Assembly (NCBI GenBank): GCA_026671195.1
Contig: JAPOHD010000069.1
Location: 124,001 to 188,000 of the forward strand
Direction: 5' to 3'
Length of the DNA: 64,000 bases
Source of the DNA: Draconibacterium aestuarii
GTDB lineage: Bacteria; Bacteroidota; Bacteroidia; Bacteroidales; Prolixibacteraceae
Shown: positions 1 through 7,937 of the stretch, piece after piece
Layout: each line of letters begins with the position of its first letter
Numbering within the stretch: the stretch's first letter is position 1
Notes under the pieces: generated by a model
The model's database searches: none
What the model was told of the DNA's origin: nothing
Seen by the model: only the letters and a program-made list of their open reading frames with translations
Translations under genes and position numbers: made by a program

Positions 1-247
1 CACAGGGTTCAATGGTTTTACAATACCTTTCTGGCGTGAAAGGTTGAGAGAGCTGCAGTACGTTGTACTGACCTAAGTGTGCGTACAAATCTGCTGAATG
101 GTTCTCTGTGTCAATTACAGCAATTTTTGACCAGTCAGTGATTCCTGATGCCAGCAGTAGAGCTGACATGGTTTTTCCAGACCCAGAGGGTCCCTGTAAG
201 GCAAGCTTAATCTTGGCTTGCTTACGTTGAGCTTTACGAATTTCCAT
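1..247 (-). CDS. AAA-family ATP-binding protein, N-terminal part (gene runs off the left edge)
   Basis: Reading the minus strand from ATG at 247 gives an open frame to the window edge (about 82 residues). A basic N-terminus is followed by a clear Walker A motif, GPSGSGKT, near residues 19-26, and then the strand AVIDTEN, where a RecA-like P-loop protein is expected to have acidic residues. Small P-loop proteins of this shape (AAA_24/Sak4-like) are common in phages and integrative elements, where they support recombination or replication; that role is inferred. The rest of the gene lies outside the window. A decayed copy of its first 17 codons sits at about 2405-2469. Confidence 0.75.
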   Translation of the reverse strand, partial: MEIRKAQRKQAKIKLALQGPSGSGKTMSALLLASGITDWSKIAVIDTENHSADLYAHLGQYNVLQLSQPFTPERYCKTIEPC

Positions 248-370
248 ATTAAATATTTAAAGTGATAGATATTTTTGATAGCGACACATGAATTGTGTAT
301 CATAAAATTTGCTATTTTTATAGTGGATGGTCGTCCAGACCATCTGTGTGTTTGGGGGTTAACAATTAGA

Positions 371-397
371 AAGGAGACTGTTGAGTCTCCTTTTTTC
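371..397 (+). terminator. Rho-independent terminator
   Basis: AAGGAGACT and AGTCTCCTT pair around a TGTTG-type loop and are followed by a run of T. There is no obvious plus-strand gene just upstream. Confidence 0.65.
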
Positions 398-462
398 TTC
401 TTCCAATTTCTATTTTAGCACAATTCTTCTTGCTCTTACCTAAGTGCAATTAAGATAATTCA

Positions 463-489
463 GGGGTAGCTGTTGAGTTGCCCCTTTTA
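463..489 (+). terminator. Second terminator-like hairpin
   Basis: GGGGTAGC and GTTGCCCC pair with wobble pairs around the loop TGTTGA, followed by TTTT. The loop matches that of the hairpin at 371-392, so the two look like a duplicated terminator. Confidence 0.45.
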
Positions 490-527
490 TGTGTCAATAT
501 TAATATAATCTTTATTAAAAGGACTAA

Positions 528-559
528 TTTGTCTTTTATTTAAAAACTTCGTAAATTGT
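528..559 (+). promoter_or_regulatory. Possible Bacteroidota-type promoter for the haemoglobin operon
   Basis: TTTG at 528-531 is separated by 20 bases from TAAATTGT at 552-559, close to the TTTG/TAnnTTTG pattern but imperfect in the -7 box. It lies 23 bases upstream of the start codon. Confidence 0.35.
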
Positions 560-581
560 TTCAAACCAACATTGAGCAATT

Positions 582-968
582 ATGAATCAAACTGAAGAAA
601 AGTCGCTTTATGAAAGATTGGGGGCAATTGATGGAATTACCAGATTAGTGGATGATATTGTAGAAAATCACATGTCTAATCCAGCTGTCAATAAGAGGTT
701 TCTTCCACTTAAAGATAATCCTGAACATTTCGCAGAAGTGCGTCAGCATCTAATTAATTTTTTAGCAGCAGGTAGTGGCGGTCCTGAAGAATATACTGGA
801 AAAGATATGTTGTCATCGCATAGGGGGATGAATATTAGTCAGGGTGAATACATGCACGTGATTGATGACATAATGAAAGCCTTGAATAAAAACAATATTG
901 ACGATCAAACACAAAAAGATGTTCTTGCCGTAGCCTATTCTCTAAAAGGTGATATTGCAGGAGTTTAG
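582..968 (+). CDS. Truncated haemoglobin, group I
   Basis: The 128-residue product has the size and pattern of a 2-on-2 globin. The N-terminal LYERLGAIDGI matches the start of group I truncated haemoglobins, GSGG (residues 64-67) fits the glycine-rich turn, and His80 in SSHRGMN is the expected proximal haem ligand. These cytoplasmic proteins bind O2 or NO and are often linked to NO detoxification or oxygen handling; the role here is inferred. There is no signal peptide. The CHRD lipoprotein gene starts 26 bases downstream and a terminator follows that gene, so the two probably form an operon. Confidence 0.9.
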   Translation: MNQTEEKSLYERLGAIDGITRLVDDIVENHMSNPAVNKRFLPLKDNPEHFAEVRQHLINFLAAGSGGPEEYTGKDMLSSHRGMNISQGEYMHVIDDIMKALNKNNIDDQTQKDVLAVAYSLKGDIAGV

Positions 969-994
969 AAATATTAATTAAAACATTAAACATT

Positions 995-2203
995 ATGAGA
1001 AAACTTGGATTTTTAATGATATTGACTAGTGTTTTTGCTTTCATTTCATGTGAAAAAACTGATCTCGTATCAGAAACTCAACAGGAATTGGCAACAAAAA
1101 GTGCCATGAAGGTATTGAACTTCAGAACTCATTTATCAGGGGAGAACGAAGTTCCATCAGTAGAAACTATGGCTGAAGGACAAGCCATTTTTCAACTTAG
1201 TAAGGATGGAACCGAGTTATCGTACAAATTGATAGTAGATAATGTTGAGAATGTACGAATGGCACATATTCATATGGCTCCTGCAGGGACGAATGGAGGT
1301 GTGGTTGCATGGTTATACGGACCAGAACTGATAGAAGGAGTATATGAAGGGATGTTATCAGAAGGTGTTATTACAGATTCTGACCTTGTTGGAGCACTTG
1401 CTGGTATGACCTTAATGGATTTAGTACATGAGATTTCTGAAGGTAACACGTACGTAAATGTGCATACAATTCAAAATCCTGGAGGTGAAATCAGAGGGCA
1501 AATTATGGGAAATATGCCTCTACCAAACAAATTTTACTCAAAAACAGTACCAGTAGGCAATGGTGTAGCTCGTGCATGGGTCAAAACTCTAAAAAATGGA
1601 GATCCCCTTGAGGTAGGAATTGATCTGAATGGTAAAGCATTAATGAATTTACCTGATGAGCCAATGCAATACGTTCTACCGTTACCCAAAAACAAAGGAA
1701 ATTATTTTTATGACCATGTGCTTTTCGATTGGAATCCCGCAGGACATGAGCCTCCTGGGGTTTACGATATTCCACACTTTGATTTCCACTTTTATATTAC
1801 TTCTAGTGAGTACAGGGAGGCAATTCCACCTATGAATCCTCCGTATTTTGATCCTGCACCTGATGATATGTACGTTCCTACTAACTATACGGAATTACCA
1901 GGTCTTGTCCCCGCTATGGGAGCTCATTGGGTAGATTCAACATCTGCAGAATTACCACCTATTCTGGAAACATTTACGAAGACATTTATTTGGGGGTCGT
2001 ATGATGGGGAATTTATTTTTTGGGAACCGATGATTACAAGAGATTATTTGTTGACACATCCCGATGAAATAATTCCTATTCCACAACCAGAGGCTTATCA
2101 GAAAGATGGTTGGTATGCTATGGATTATAAAATTACATACTCAATGAATCCTGAAAAATACACTATTGCATTGGTTAATCTAGTGTACAAAGAAGCGGAA
2201 TAA
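995..2203 (+). CDS. CHRD-domain lipoprotein with C-terminal DUF5602-like region
   Basis: The protein (402 residues) begins with a lipoprotein signal peptide, lipobox ending at Cys19 (FAFISC). Residues about 40-172 look like a CHRD domain: LSGENEVPSV, a central AHIHMAPAG segment, and a final NPGGEIRGQI. The second half carries a histidine- and aromatic-rich stretch (HEPPGVYDIPHFDFHFYI, near residues 251-268) that resembles the TTHB210/DUF5602 family. The histidines could bind a metal or haem, but that is speculation. It is likely anchored in an outer or periplasmic membrane face. It probably shares a transcript with the haemoglobin upstream, which is an unusual pairing. Confidence 0.8.
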   Translation: MRKLGFLMILTSVFAFISCEKTDLVSETQQELATKSAMKVLNFRTHLSGENEVPSVETMAEGQAIFQLSKDGTELSYKLIVDNVENVRMAHIHMAPAGTNGGVVAWLYGPELIEGVYEGMLSEGVITDSDLVGALAGMTLMDLVHEISEGNTYVNVHTIQNPGGEIRGQIMGNMPLPNKFYSKTVPVGNGVARAWVKTLKNGDPLEVGIDLNGKALMNLPDEPMQYVLPLPKNKGNYFYDHVLFDWNPAGHEPPGVYDIPHFDFHFYITSSEYREAIPPMNPPYFDPAPDDMYVPTNYTELPGLVPAMGAHWVDSTSAELPPILETFTKTFIWGSYDGEFIFWEPMITRDYLLTHPDEIIPIPQPEAYQKDGWYAMDYKITYSMNPEKYTIALVNLVYKEAE

Positions 2204-2238
2204 TAATTACAAGACTTTTAATAAAATAAGTAAACTAT

Positions 2239-2276
2239 AAGGGCTACCATACTATTGGAAGCCCTTTCGTCTTTTT
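2239..2276 (+). terminator. Terminator after the haemoglobin/CHRD operon
   Basis: AAGGGCT (2239-2245) pairs with AGCCCTT (2260-2266), followed by a T-rich tail (TCGTCTTTTTT). Confidence 0.75.
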
Positions 2277-2295
2277 TCAGTGGATTTTAATTTTT

Positions 2296-2390
2296 ACATA
2301 CATCTCAGGAAAAAATCCGTCTCAAAAAACTTTAAAAAATACAGCATAAAAACCTGCTTTAATGGTGTATGTATTGCAATTTCTTCTATT
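2296..2390 (+). repeat. Imperfect direct repeat, copy A
   Basis: This stretch aligns by eye with 3589-3680 over about 90 bases. Shared blocks include CATACATC, CTCAGGAAA/CACAGGAAA, TCTCAAAAAAC, AAAAATACAGCA and AAAACCTG. It ends beside the ATPase relic at 2405-2469. The two copies flank the lipoprotein gene at 2624-3481. Confidence 0.6.
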
Positions 2391-2404
2391 GAGGGACCAA
2401 CCCA

Positions 2405-2469
2405 GATTGTTCTCAGGTTAGCTTAATCTTAGTCTTAGTCTGCTTGCGTTGATTTTTTCTAATTTGCAT
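2405..2469 (-). pseudogene. Relic of the AAA ATPase 5' end
   Basis: Reading the minus strand from ATG at 2469 gives MQIRKNQRKQTKTKIKLT and then a stop. The intact gene at the left edge starts MEIRKAQRKQAKIKLAL. The relic has a tandem ACTAAG duplication and loses the frame before the Walker A motif; a short CTGGG/GGTCCCTC trace follows at 2390-2405. It is too short to be functional and marks a duplication or failed insertion of the ATPase region. Confidence 0.75.
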
Positions 2470-2623
2470 GATTAATAAAATTTATCATAAGACTAAAGAA
2501 TAGTATTTCAGGCAGTTAATTCGTAACTTGTATGTTAGGATATCAGTGCTTAATTCTCTGCTCGATTGACTTTGTGATTTAACTGGTTTTTAGGTTTTAT
2601 TATTTACTCAAAAATCAACTGTC

Positions 2624-3481
2624 ATGAAAAAGTTAATGAATTTAATTATTGTCATACTTTTAAGTGGAATAATTACTAATTGTACGGACAAATTACGTGA
2701 GGATTTTGAAGAAATTGATTTTACAAAATCAGCTCAGTTATCTGAAAAACCGATTGTGGAATATTGGTTTTCTGATTACATGCCTCTTATTCCAGTTTTA
2801 TATGGGATTAAAACTTACGAAACGACTGTAGGAGATGAAGGAGAACGATTTACAAGTAAGATTGTTGGAAATTACACAATCCCTTATACATCAGGTGCAA
2901 TAACAGGTGTTAAAATATTTTGGGGAAGAGATGATGTCGAGTTGGTATTTATAAATGATAAAAGGAATTTATATTTCATAGCAGCACAGATAGAAGACGA
3001 GTCAGAATCGATTATATCGACTGATTGTGAACTAACATCATTCCCCCCAGAGGCGATAATAGGCAAGGTTTATGATGGAATGATTTTTGAAATGTTTCCT
3101 GAAGGAGAGACCTGGGAAGTTAACATAACAGAAGAACCATATGAGTGCAGACTTACGGGTCCGACTCCAGATGGTGGGACTAATAGTGGTGTTACTTTAG
3201 TTACTATTGACGATGTACATATTTCTGGGAAAAGATATAATAATGCTATTATTCTTTGGGAGCTTGAACCATACTTTCCATTTGAAGAACTAAATTTTTC
3301 TGGAAAAGAACAAGAGTTGGGCTTAAGGTTGCCCACAATAGAAGATACACAAGATATGGCAATTGATGATTTCATTATTTTTGGTCATCGTATAGGAATA
3401 TTAGCTACTGGAAATATTGGGGACGAAGGAACTCTTGATGGACTTGATGAGCTTGTTTCTATTTCTCATAATTTTAGATAA
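2624..3481 (+). CDS. Lipoprotein of unknown function
   Basis: The 285-residue protein has a signal peptide with a lipobox ending at Cys20 (IITNC). I do not recognise the mature part. It is acidic and rich in beta-type segments, with a proline-glycine loop (GPTPDGGTNSG) near residue 180, which suggests a compact beta fold with no enzyme motif visible. No further membrane segments are apparent. It stands alone on the plus strand, flanked on both sides by the imperfect direct repeats, so it may be accessory cargo. Base composition is A+T-rich like the neighbouring accessory genes. Confidence 0.7.
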   Translation: MKKLMNLIIVILLSGIITNCTDKLREDFEEIDFTKSAQLSEKPIVEYWFSDYMPLIPVLYGIKTYETTVGDEGERFTSKIVGNYTIPYTSGAITGVKIFWGRDDVELVFINDKRNLYFIAAQIEDESESIISTDCELTSFPPEAIIGKVYDGMIFEMFPEGETWEVNITEEPYECRLTGPTPDGGTNSGVTLVTIDDVHISGKRYNNAIILWELEPYFPFEELNFSGKEQELGLRLPTIEDTQDMAIDDFIIFGHRIGILATGNIGDEGTLDGLDELVSISHNFR

Positions 3482-3588
3482 AAGGTTATTTTTTGCTTTT
3501 GATTAGTTTAATGGTGATATACTTTATCCACGTAAAATGTGGTAGTTCCAAACATGACAAGTAGTTCAATGTGGGATTCAAAATCTAT

Positions 3589-3680
3589 TCATACATCACA
3601 GGAAATACCTTCTCAAAAAACATTTAAAAATACAGCAGAAAACCTGTTTTAATTGATGTGTGATTTGCAAATATCTTATT
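3589..3680 (+). repeat. Imperfect direct repeat, copy B
   Basis: Partner of 2296-2390, about three quarters identical by eye. It ends roughly 50 bases before the start of the truncated hydrolase gene. Confidence 0.6.
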
Positions 3681-3732
3681 GTCTTTCAGTTATTTATTTT
3701 GTAATTTGGTAAGAACCATAAAATTAACCAAC

Positions 3733-4248
3733 ATGTCATCAAGGTATAACCGAAGAAGTTTCTTAATTAAATCAACAACTTCTTGCTCACTGTGCTTTTT
3801 AGCAGTACCAAATATTCTTGGTTCAAGTGATAAATTAACACTTCAAAATGAAAAGCATAAATTTCAGACAGATTCGGGAATGACGATGCAGGAAGTATAT
3901 AATTTAGCATATACTGAGAGCTACATTCCAGCAATGAAGAGTTTAATGAAACAGGTTGGAAAAAAGAAGTTCTTGGAAATGTTAAAAATTTCATCAGATA
4001 TGGTTTATCAAGTTGATAATGAAAATGAAATAGATTATTCAACAAGAACCTTAGAAGCATGGTCAGAGTCAATGAAAACTGCAATTAAGAACCGCATGAC
4101 TAAAAGGCTATCTTATGAGATAATTACAGACAATCCTGAATTACTTGAAATAAAATTTACTGAGTGTCTTTGGGCAAAAACATTCAAAGAAGCAGATGCT
4201 GCGGATATTGGTTATGCTGGCTTTTGCTACAGAGATTATAGTTGTTAA
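3733..4248 (+). pseudogene. Tat-signal protein resembling L-2-amino-thiazoline-4-carboxylate hydrolases, truncated at the C-terminus
   Basis: The ATG at 3733 is preferred over the TTG upstream because it puts a twin-arginine signal (NRRSFLIKS, then a hydrophobic stretch) at the N-terminus; 171 residues follow. The end, ECLWAKTFKEADAADIGYAG, matches what I recall of the ATC hydrolase (PF14196-like) core, where a conserved C-terminal block with a Cys-Asn-His-type motif normally follows. Here the frame stops at CYRDYSC, and no frame downstream restores that block. The stop lies 4 bases from the end of the convergent adaptor gene, so the gene was probably cut at a junction. The family call is moderate and loss of function is inferred. 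Confidence 0.55.
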
Positions 4249-4252
4249 CTAA

Positions 4253-5569
4253 TTATTTCTTTGTTTTAAACAGCTCTTCTTCTTTTACCTTTTTTACCGA
4301 CATACTGTCTTTTAGCGTGCGGTTAATGGCATTGTACGGTGCAGTAACAACCTCATCACCTTCGGCAACACCTTCTATAATTTCAATGCTGTTATTATCC
4401 TGAATTCCGGTTTTTACCTCCACTTTTTTAACACGATTGTCGTTATATACAAAAACAACCTCCTGTTTTTCTTCCTTTACGGTCGATACCTCTTCCGCAT
4501 CATTTGCTGCAGTTGTGTCGTCTGACACCTCTTTAGTACCTCCTCCCTCTTTCTTAATTCGAGTGGTAACTGCCGAAATCGGTACCGATATCACTCCTTC
4601 GCGGGTCTGGGTAAGTATATCAACCGTGGCCGACATTCCGGGCCGAAAAGGATAAAGTTTTCCGTTTTCTTCATCAATTAAATCTTTGTACGATTCTTTT
4701 AACAATAATACTTTTACATCGAAATTAGTTACCTGATCGGCAGTGGTTCCGGTAGTACTGGCAGAATTGGCAATGTCGGTTACCACCCCTTTAAACTTTC
4801 GGTTTAAATACGCATCAACCTCAACCAATGCAGTGTCGTTCTTGGTCACCTTTACAATATCGTTTTCGTTTACTTCCACCTGCACTTCCATTTTATCCAG
4901 GTCGGCAACAATCATCATTTCTGTACCAATCATCATACTTGTACCGACAACGCGTTCCCCTTTTTCAACATTCAATGCCGAAATAGTTCCCGAAATCGGT
5001 GCAAATATTCGTGTTTTCGTCAGTTGTTCTTCTGCTTCCTCAACCGATGCCTGGGCACTTAACACCGAATATTGAGCTGCACGCACCTCGGCCTGAGCCA
5101 CTTTATAGACAGCCTCTGCAGTTTCGTATTCTGCCACCGGAATCGTTCCCTTATCAAAAAGCTGTTTGCTTCTTTTAAACGCCAGTTCCCGTTCAATCTG
5201 TTGTGCTTCGGCTTGAGCCAACCGAGCTTTCGATGAGTTTAATGTTGCCTGCGCCCTGTTTAATGCCGAGATATACATTTCGGGGCGTATAACGCACAGC
5301 GGATCGCCTTTTACAACAGCCTGCCCGTCTTCCACAAAAAGCTCAACAATTTCGCCCGCCACATCGGGACTAATTTTCACCTCTGTTTTAGGCTGAATTT
5401 TTCCGTTGGCGGTAATAAACTCGGTTATTGTTTTGCTCTCAACCTTTTGTGTGGCTACATTAATTGAAAAATCGTTGCCAAACCAGCCCTGTTTTTTACC
5501 AACAACCAATAAAATAATAACCACTACAACTAAACCAATGGCATAAGGAAGAATTTTTTTTTGCTTCAT
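4253..5569 (-). CDS. Periplasmic adaptor (membrane fusion) protein, MacA/HlyD type
   Basis: The 438-residue protein has an N-terminal membrane anchor (residues about 8-24) and a lipoyl half-motif (ISPDVAGEIVELFVEDGQAV). A long alpha-helical hairpin rich in Ala, Glu and Gln follows, then the second lipoyl half (IFAPISGTISALNVEKGERV), a beta-barrel region and a membrane-proximal domain. This is the layout of adaptors that link an inner-membrane ABC or RND pump to a TolC channel. Aspartate kinase lies upstream on the same strand with a gap of about 96 bases. The usual downstream ABC genes are missing; instead the accessory region begins at once, so the adaptor appears orphaned. A plain linker rich in Glu/Thr sits near residues 340-365. 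Confidence 0.88.
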   Translation of the reverse strand: MKQKKILPYAIGLVVVVIILLVVGKKQGWFGNDFSINVATQKVESKTITEFITANGKIQPKTEVKISPDVAGEIVELFVEDGQAVVKGDPLCVIRPEMYISALNRAQATLNSSKARLAQAEAQQIERELAFKRSKQLFDKGTIPVAEYETAEAVYKVAQAEVRAAQYSVLSAQASVEEAEEQLTKTRIFAPISGTISALNVEKGERVVGTSMMIGTEMMIVADLDKMEVQVEVNENDIVKVTKNDTALVEVDAYLNRKFKGVVTDIANSASTTGTTADQVTNFDVKVLLLKESYKDLIDEENGKLYPFRPGMSATVDILTQTREGVISVPISAVTTRIKKEGGGTKEVSDDTTAANDAEEVSTVKEEKQEVVFVYNDNRVKKVEVKTGIQDNNSIEIIEGVAEGDEVVTAPYNAINRTLKDSMSVKKVKEEELFKTKK

Positions 5570-5665
5570 CGTACAGACGTTTTTTTTTATAGGTAAAGAT
5601 TAACACACTAAAATTACAAGAAAAATCAGTTCTGCATGAAATAATGTTTCTTTTGTTAGAATCAG

Positions 5666-6916
5666 TTATTCTTTTACCAACATCCTCGCCGTTAACCGAC
5701 TGTGCTGCTCCAGGTAAATGTCTTTTTCTTTTACCATCCAATCCAATACTTCTTCGGTATAATGTCGGATAGTAACCAGAGTAAGGCCCGTATTGTATCG
5801 TATGTTATAATGCTCGGAAAGTTCGTCAAAAATTTCCTCCAGATTTTCATCCGATGCATCAGCTACAATATTTAAGTCGATGGCTGACTGCTGCATAAGG
5901 GTAACTTTTATCAATTTATCGATCAGAAAATTTACCACACGATCGATGTCGTTAATCGAAATAATTGAGAAATCTTTTGCCGAGAGCGTAATTAAAACCT
6001 GGTTTTCTTTTAAAATGAAAATCGGAGGCAGTTCTATTTTATGGTCGATTTTATGAATCACGGTTCCCGGATTTTGAGGCTCCACAAACGATTTTACCAA
6101 CAAAGGGATACCTTGGTTATGGAGAGGTTGCATCGTTTTTGGATGAATTACCTTAGCTCCCGAATGCGTCATCTCCACCGCTTCTTTATACGACAATTCA
6201 TTGATCATAACAGTACCGTCCATCTTTTTAGGATCGGCACTTAAAATTCCCGGAACATCTTTCCAAATCGAAACACTTTTAACCAGCAACGAACTGCCAA
6301 TAATTGCTGCCGTAAAATCCGATCCTTCGCGCCCGAGCGTTGTTGTTAAGTTAGTAGTGGTTGAACCTATAAATCCCTGGGTGATGTACAAATTGGTATC
6401 CGCAAAAGTAAACTCCGTTTTTATCAGTTCCTCGGTCCATTCCCAATCTACTTTCGCATCCCGAAAAGTATCGTCGGTTTTTAGGCAGGTTCTTACGTCC
6501 ATCCATGTATTGGTATACCCCGAAGCATTTAGGTAATCGCTTACAATATGAGTAGAAATTAGTTCGCCGAAACAAATAATCTGGTCATATTCAAAATTAT
6601 AATCGTACGATGGTCGTGTTTGCAGTTTATGTTCTAACTCCATAAAAAGTTGATAAACCTCTTGTGGCATACCTTTTTCGCCAAATAAACCTTCAATAAT
6701 TTCCAGATGATATTCTTTAAAGGCTTCAAATATCGCCTGTTTTTTATCGGAATTATTATAGTATGCTTTTATAAGTGTTTCAAGCAAATCGGTACTTTTT
6801 CCCATGGCCGAAATCACAACCACCAGTTTTCCCCTTTCACTTTTTATAATCTGATACACATTCTCTACTGCTTCAGCATCTTTAACTGATGCGCCTCCAA
6901 ATTTGAATACTTTCAT
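5666..6916 (-). CDS. Aspartate kinase (monofunctional)
   Basis: The ATG at 6916 gives MKVFKFGGASVKD, the canonical kinase start; the frame could extend 2 codons to a TTG. About 416 residues: an amino-acid kinase domain with KFGGAS, the GREGSDFTA nucleotide/substrate segment and a VIHPKTM segment, followed by ACT-type regulatory repeats (LITLSAKDFSII and VTIRHYT regions). It phosphorylates L-aspartate in the first step toward lysine, threonine and methionine. The ACT region predicts feedback control by an end-product amino acid; which one cannot be read from the sequence. The aldo/keto reductase gene is divergent. A TAGTTTTG box lies just upstream on the minus strand, without a clear -33 partner. 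Confidence 0.92.
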   Translation of the reverse strand: MKVFKFGGASVKDAEAVENVYQIIKSERGKLVVVISAMGKSTDLLETLIKAYYNNSDKKQAIFEAFKEYHLEIIEGLFGEKGMPQEVYQLFMELEHKLQTRPSYDYNFEYDQIICFGELISTHIVSDYLNASGYTNTWMDVRTCLKTDDTFRDAKVDWEWTEELIKTEFTFADTNLYITQGFIGSTTTNLTTTLGREGSDFTAAIIGSSLLVKSVSIWKDVPGILSADPKKMDGTVMINELSYKEAVEMTHSGAKVIHPKTMQPLHNQGIPLLVKSFVEPQNPGTVIHKIDHKIELPPIFILKENQVLITLSAKDFSIISINDIDRVVNFLIDKLIKVTLMQQSAIDLNIVADASDENLEEIFDELSEHYNIRYNTGLTLVTIRHYTEEVLDWMVKEKDIYLEQHSRLTARMLVKE

Positions 6917-7053
6917 TTGCAATTACACTTTGTGCCTAAGGCATTTTTAGTTGATTACAAAACTATATTTTTTGTGCAAAACGAATACTAAAATTTATCA
7001 GGGAATTATTCTTCTAAAAAATACTATTTTAGTTCTCTCCAAAAAAAATCGTT

Positions 7054-7878
7054 ATGAATATCGTATCAAAAACTACACTAAACAATGGTTTGGAAATGCC
7101 CTGGTTCGGGTTAGGTGTTTTTCAGTCTGAGGATGGGGAGCAAGTGATTAATGCAATAAAAGTTGCACTTGACAATGGTTACAGAAGCATCGACACAGCA
7201 GCCATTTATCAGAATGAAAGAGGTGTTGGAGCGGCAATGCAGGAGAGCAGCGTACCACGGAGTGAAATTTTCCTGACCTCAAAAGTATGGAACAACGATC
7301 AAGGCTATGCTACCACAATATCAGCTTTCGACAAGAGTCTGGAGAAATTACAAACCGATTATCTTGACTTATACCTGATACACTGGCCCAAAGGCGAAAA
7401 ATCGGTTGATACATGGAAAGCACTTGAAGAATTATATGCCAAAGGAAAAATTAAAGCCATTGGGATAAGTAATTTTCTTGTGCATCATCTCGAAGATTTT
7501 TTACCCCACTGCAAAGTTATTCCGGCGGTAAACCAGGTTGAATTTCATCCGGAGTTGGTTCAGCCGGAACTATTGGACTATTGCAAAAACAAAGGCATAC
7601 AACTGGAAGCCTGGTCGCCGATTATGAAAGGGAAAGTAAATTCGATTCCGCTTTTGCAGGAATTGGCCCTCAAATACGGAAAAACACCAGTACAGATTGT
7701 ATTGCGTTGGGATATTCAAAAAGGCGTAGTTACAATTCCCAAATCGGCAACCAAAGACCGTATCATTTCAAATGCCGATATTTTCGATTTTGAACTCTCG
7801 CAAGAGGACTTAAAAAAAATTGATTTACTTGATAAAAACAAACGGACCGGCCCTCACCCCGACAACATCTCATTTTAA
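7054..7878 (+). CDS. Aldo/keto reductase
   Basis: 274 residues, the normal length for an AKR barrel. The catalytic tetrad can be read in order: Asp and Tyr in SIDTAAIYQNE, Lys in LTSKVW, and His in LIHWP. The cofactor-binding end carries VTIPKSATKDRI, which contacts NADP in the family. It reduces aldehydes or ketones with NADPH in the cytoplasm; the substrate is unknown. Sequences like this are close to 2,5-diketo-gluconate reductase/YvgN-type AKRs that take methylglyoxal and other reactive carbonyls. It lies 59 bases upstream of the S9 peptidase on the same strand, possibly co-transcribed. Confidence 0.93.
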   Translation: MNIVSKTTLNNGLEMPWFGLGVFQSEDGEQVINAIKVALDNGYRSIDTAAIYQNERGVGAAMQESSVPRSEIFLTSKVWNNDQGYATTISAFDKSLEKLQTDYLDLYLIHWPKGEKSVDTWKALEELYAKGKIKAIGISNFLVHHLEDFLPHCKVIPAVNQVEFHPELVQPELLDYCKNKGIQLEAWSPIMKGKVNSIPLLQELALKYGKTPVQIVLRWDIQKGVVTIPKSATKDRIISNADIFDFELSQEDLKKIDLLDKNKRTGPHPDNISF

Positions 7879-7937
7879 TCCGAAACATGAATTTATACCT
7901 AAAGAGACATTTATTGGTGTAATAAATAATAATACGA

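Larger units (their letters stand above)
248..527. other. Non-coding stretch with three hairpins
   Basis: No gene is visible between the AAA ATPase and the truncated haemoglobin gene. It holds a perfect hairpin at 326-344 (GATGGTC/GACCATC) and two terminator-like hairpins, listed separately. Plus-strand terminators here, with no plus-strand gene upstream, suggest a short transcript or leftovers of a lost gene. Confidence 0.5.

Noticed and set aside
3070-3375. Minus-strand open frame inside the lipoprotein gene
   Set aside because: Shadow of the plus-strand gene, low-complexity Ser/Val-rich composition and no domain.
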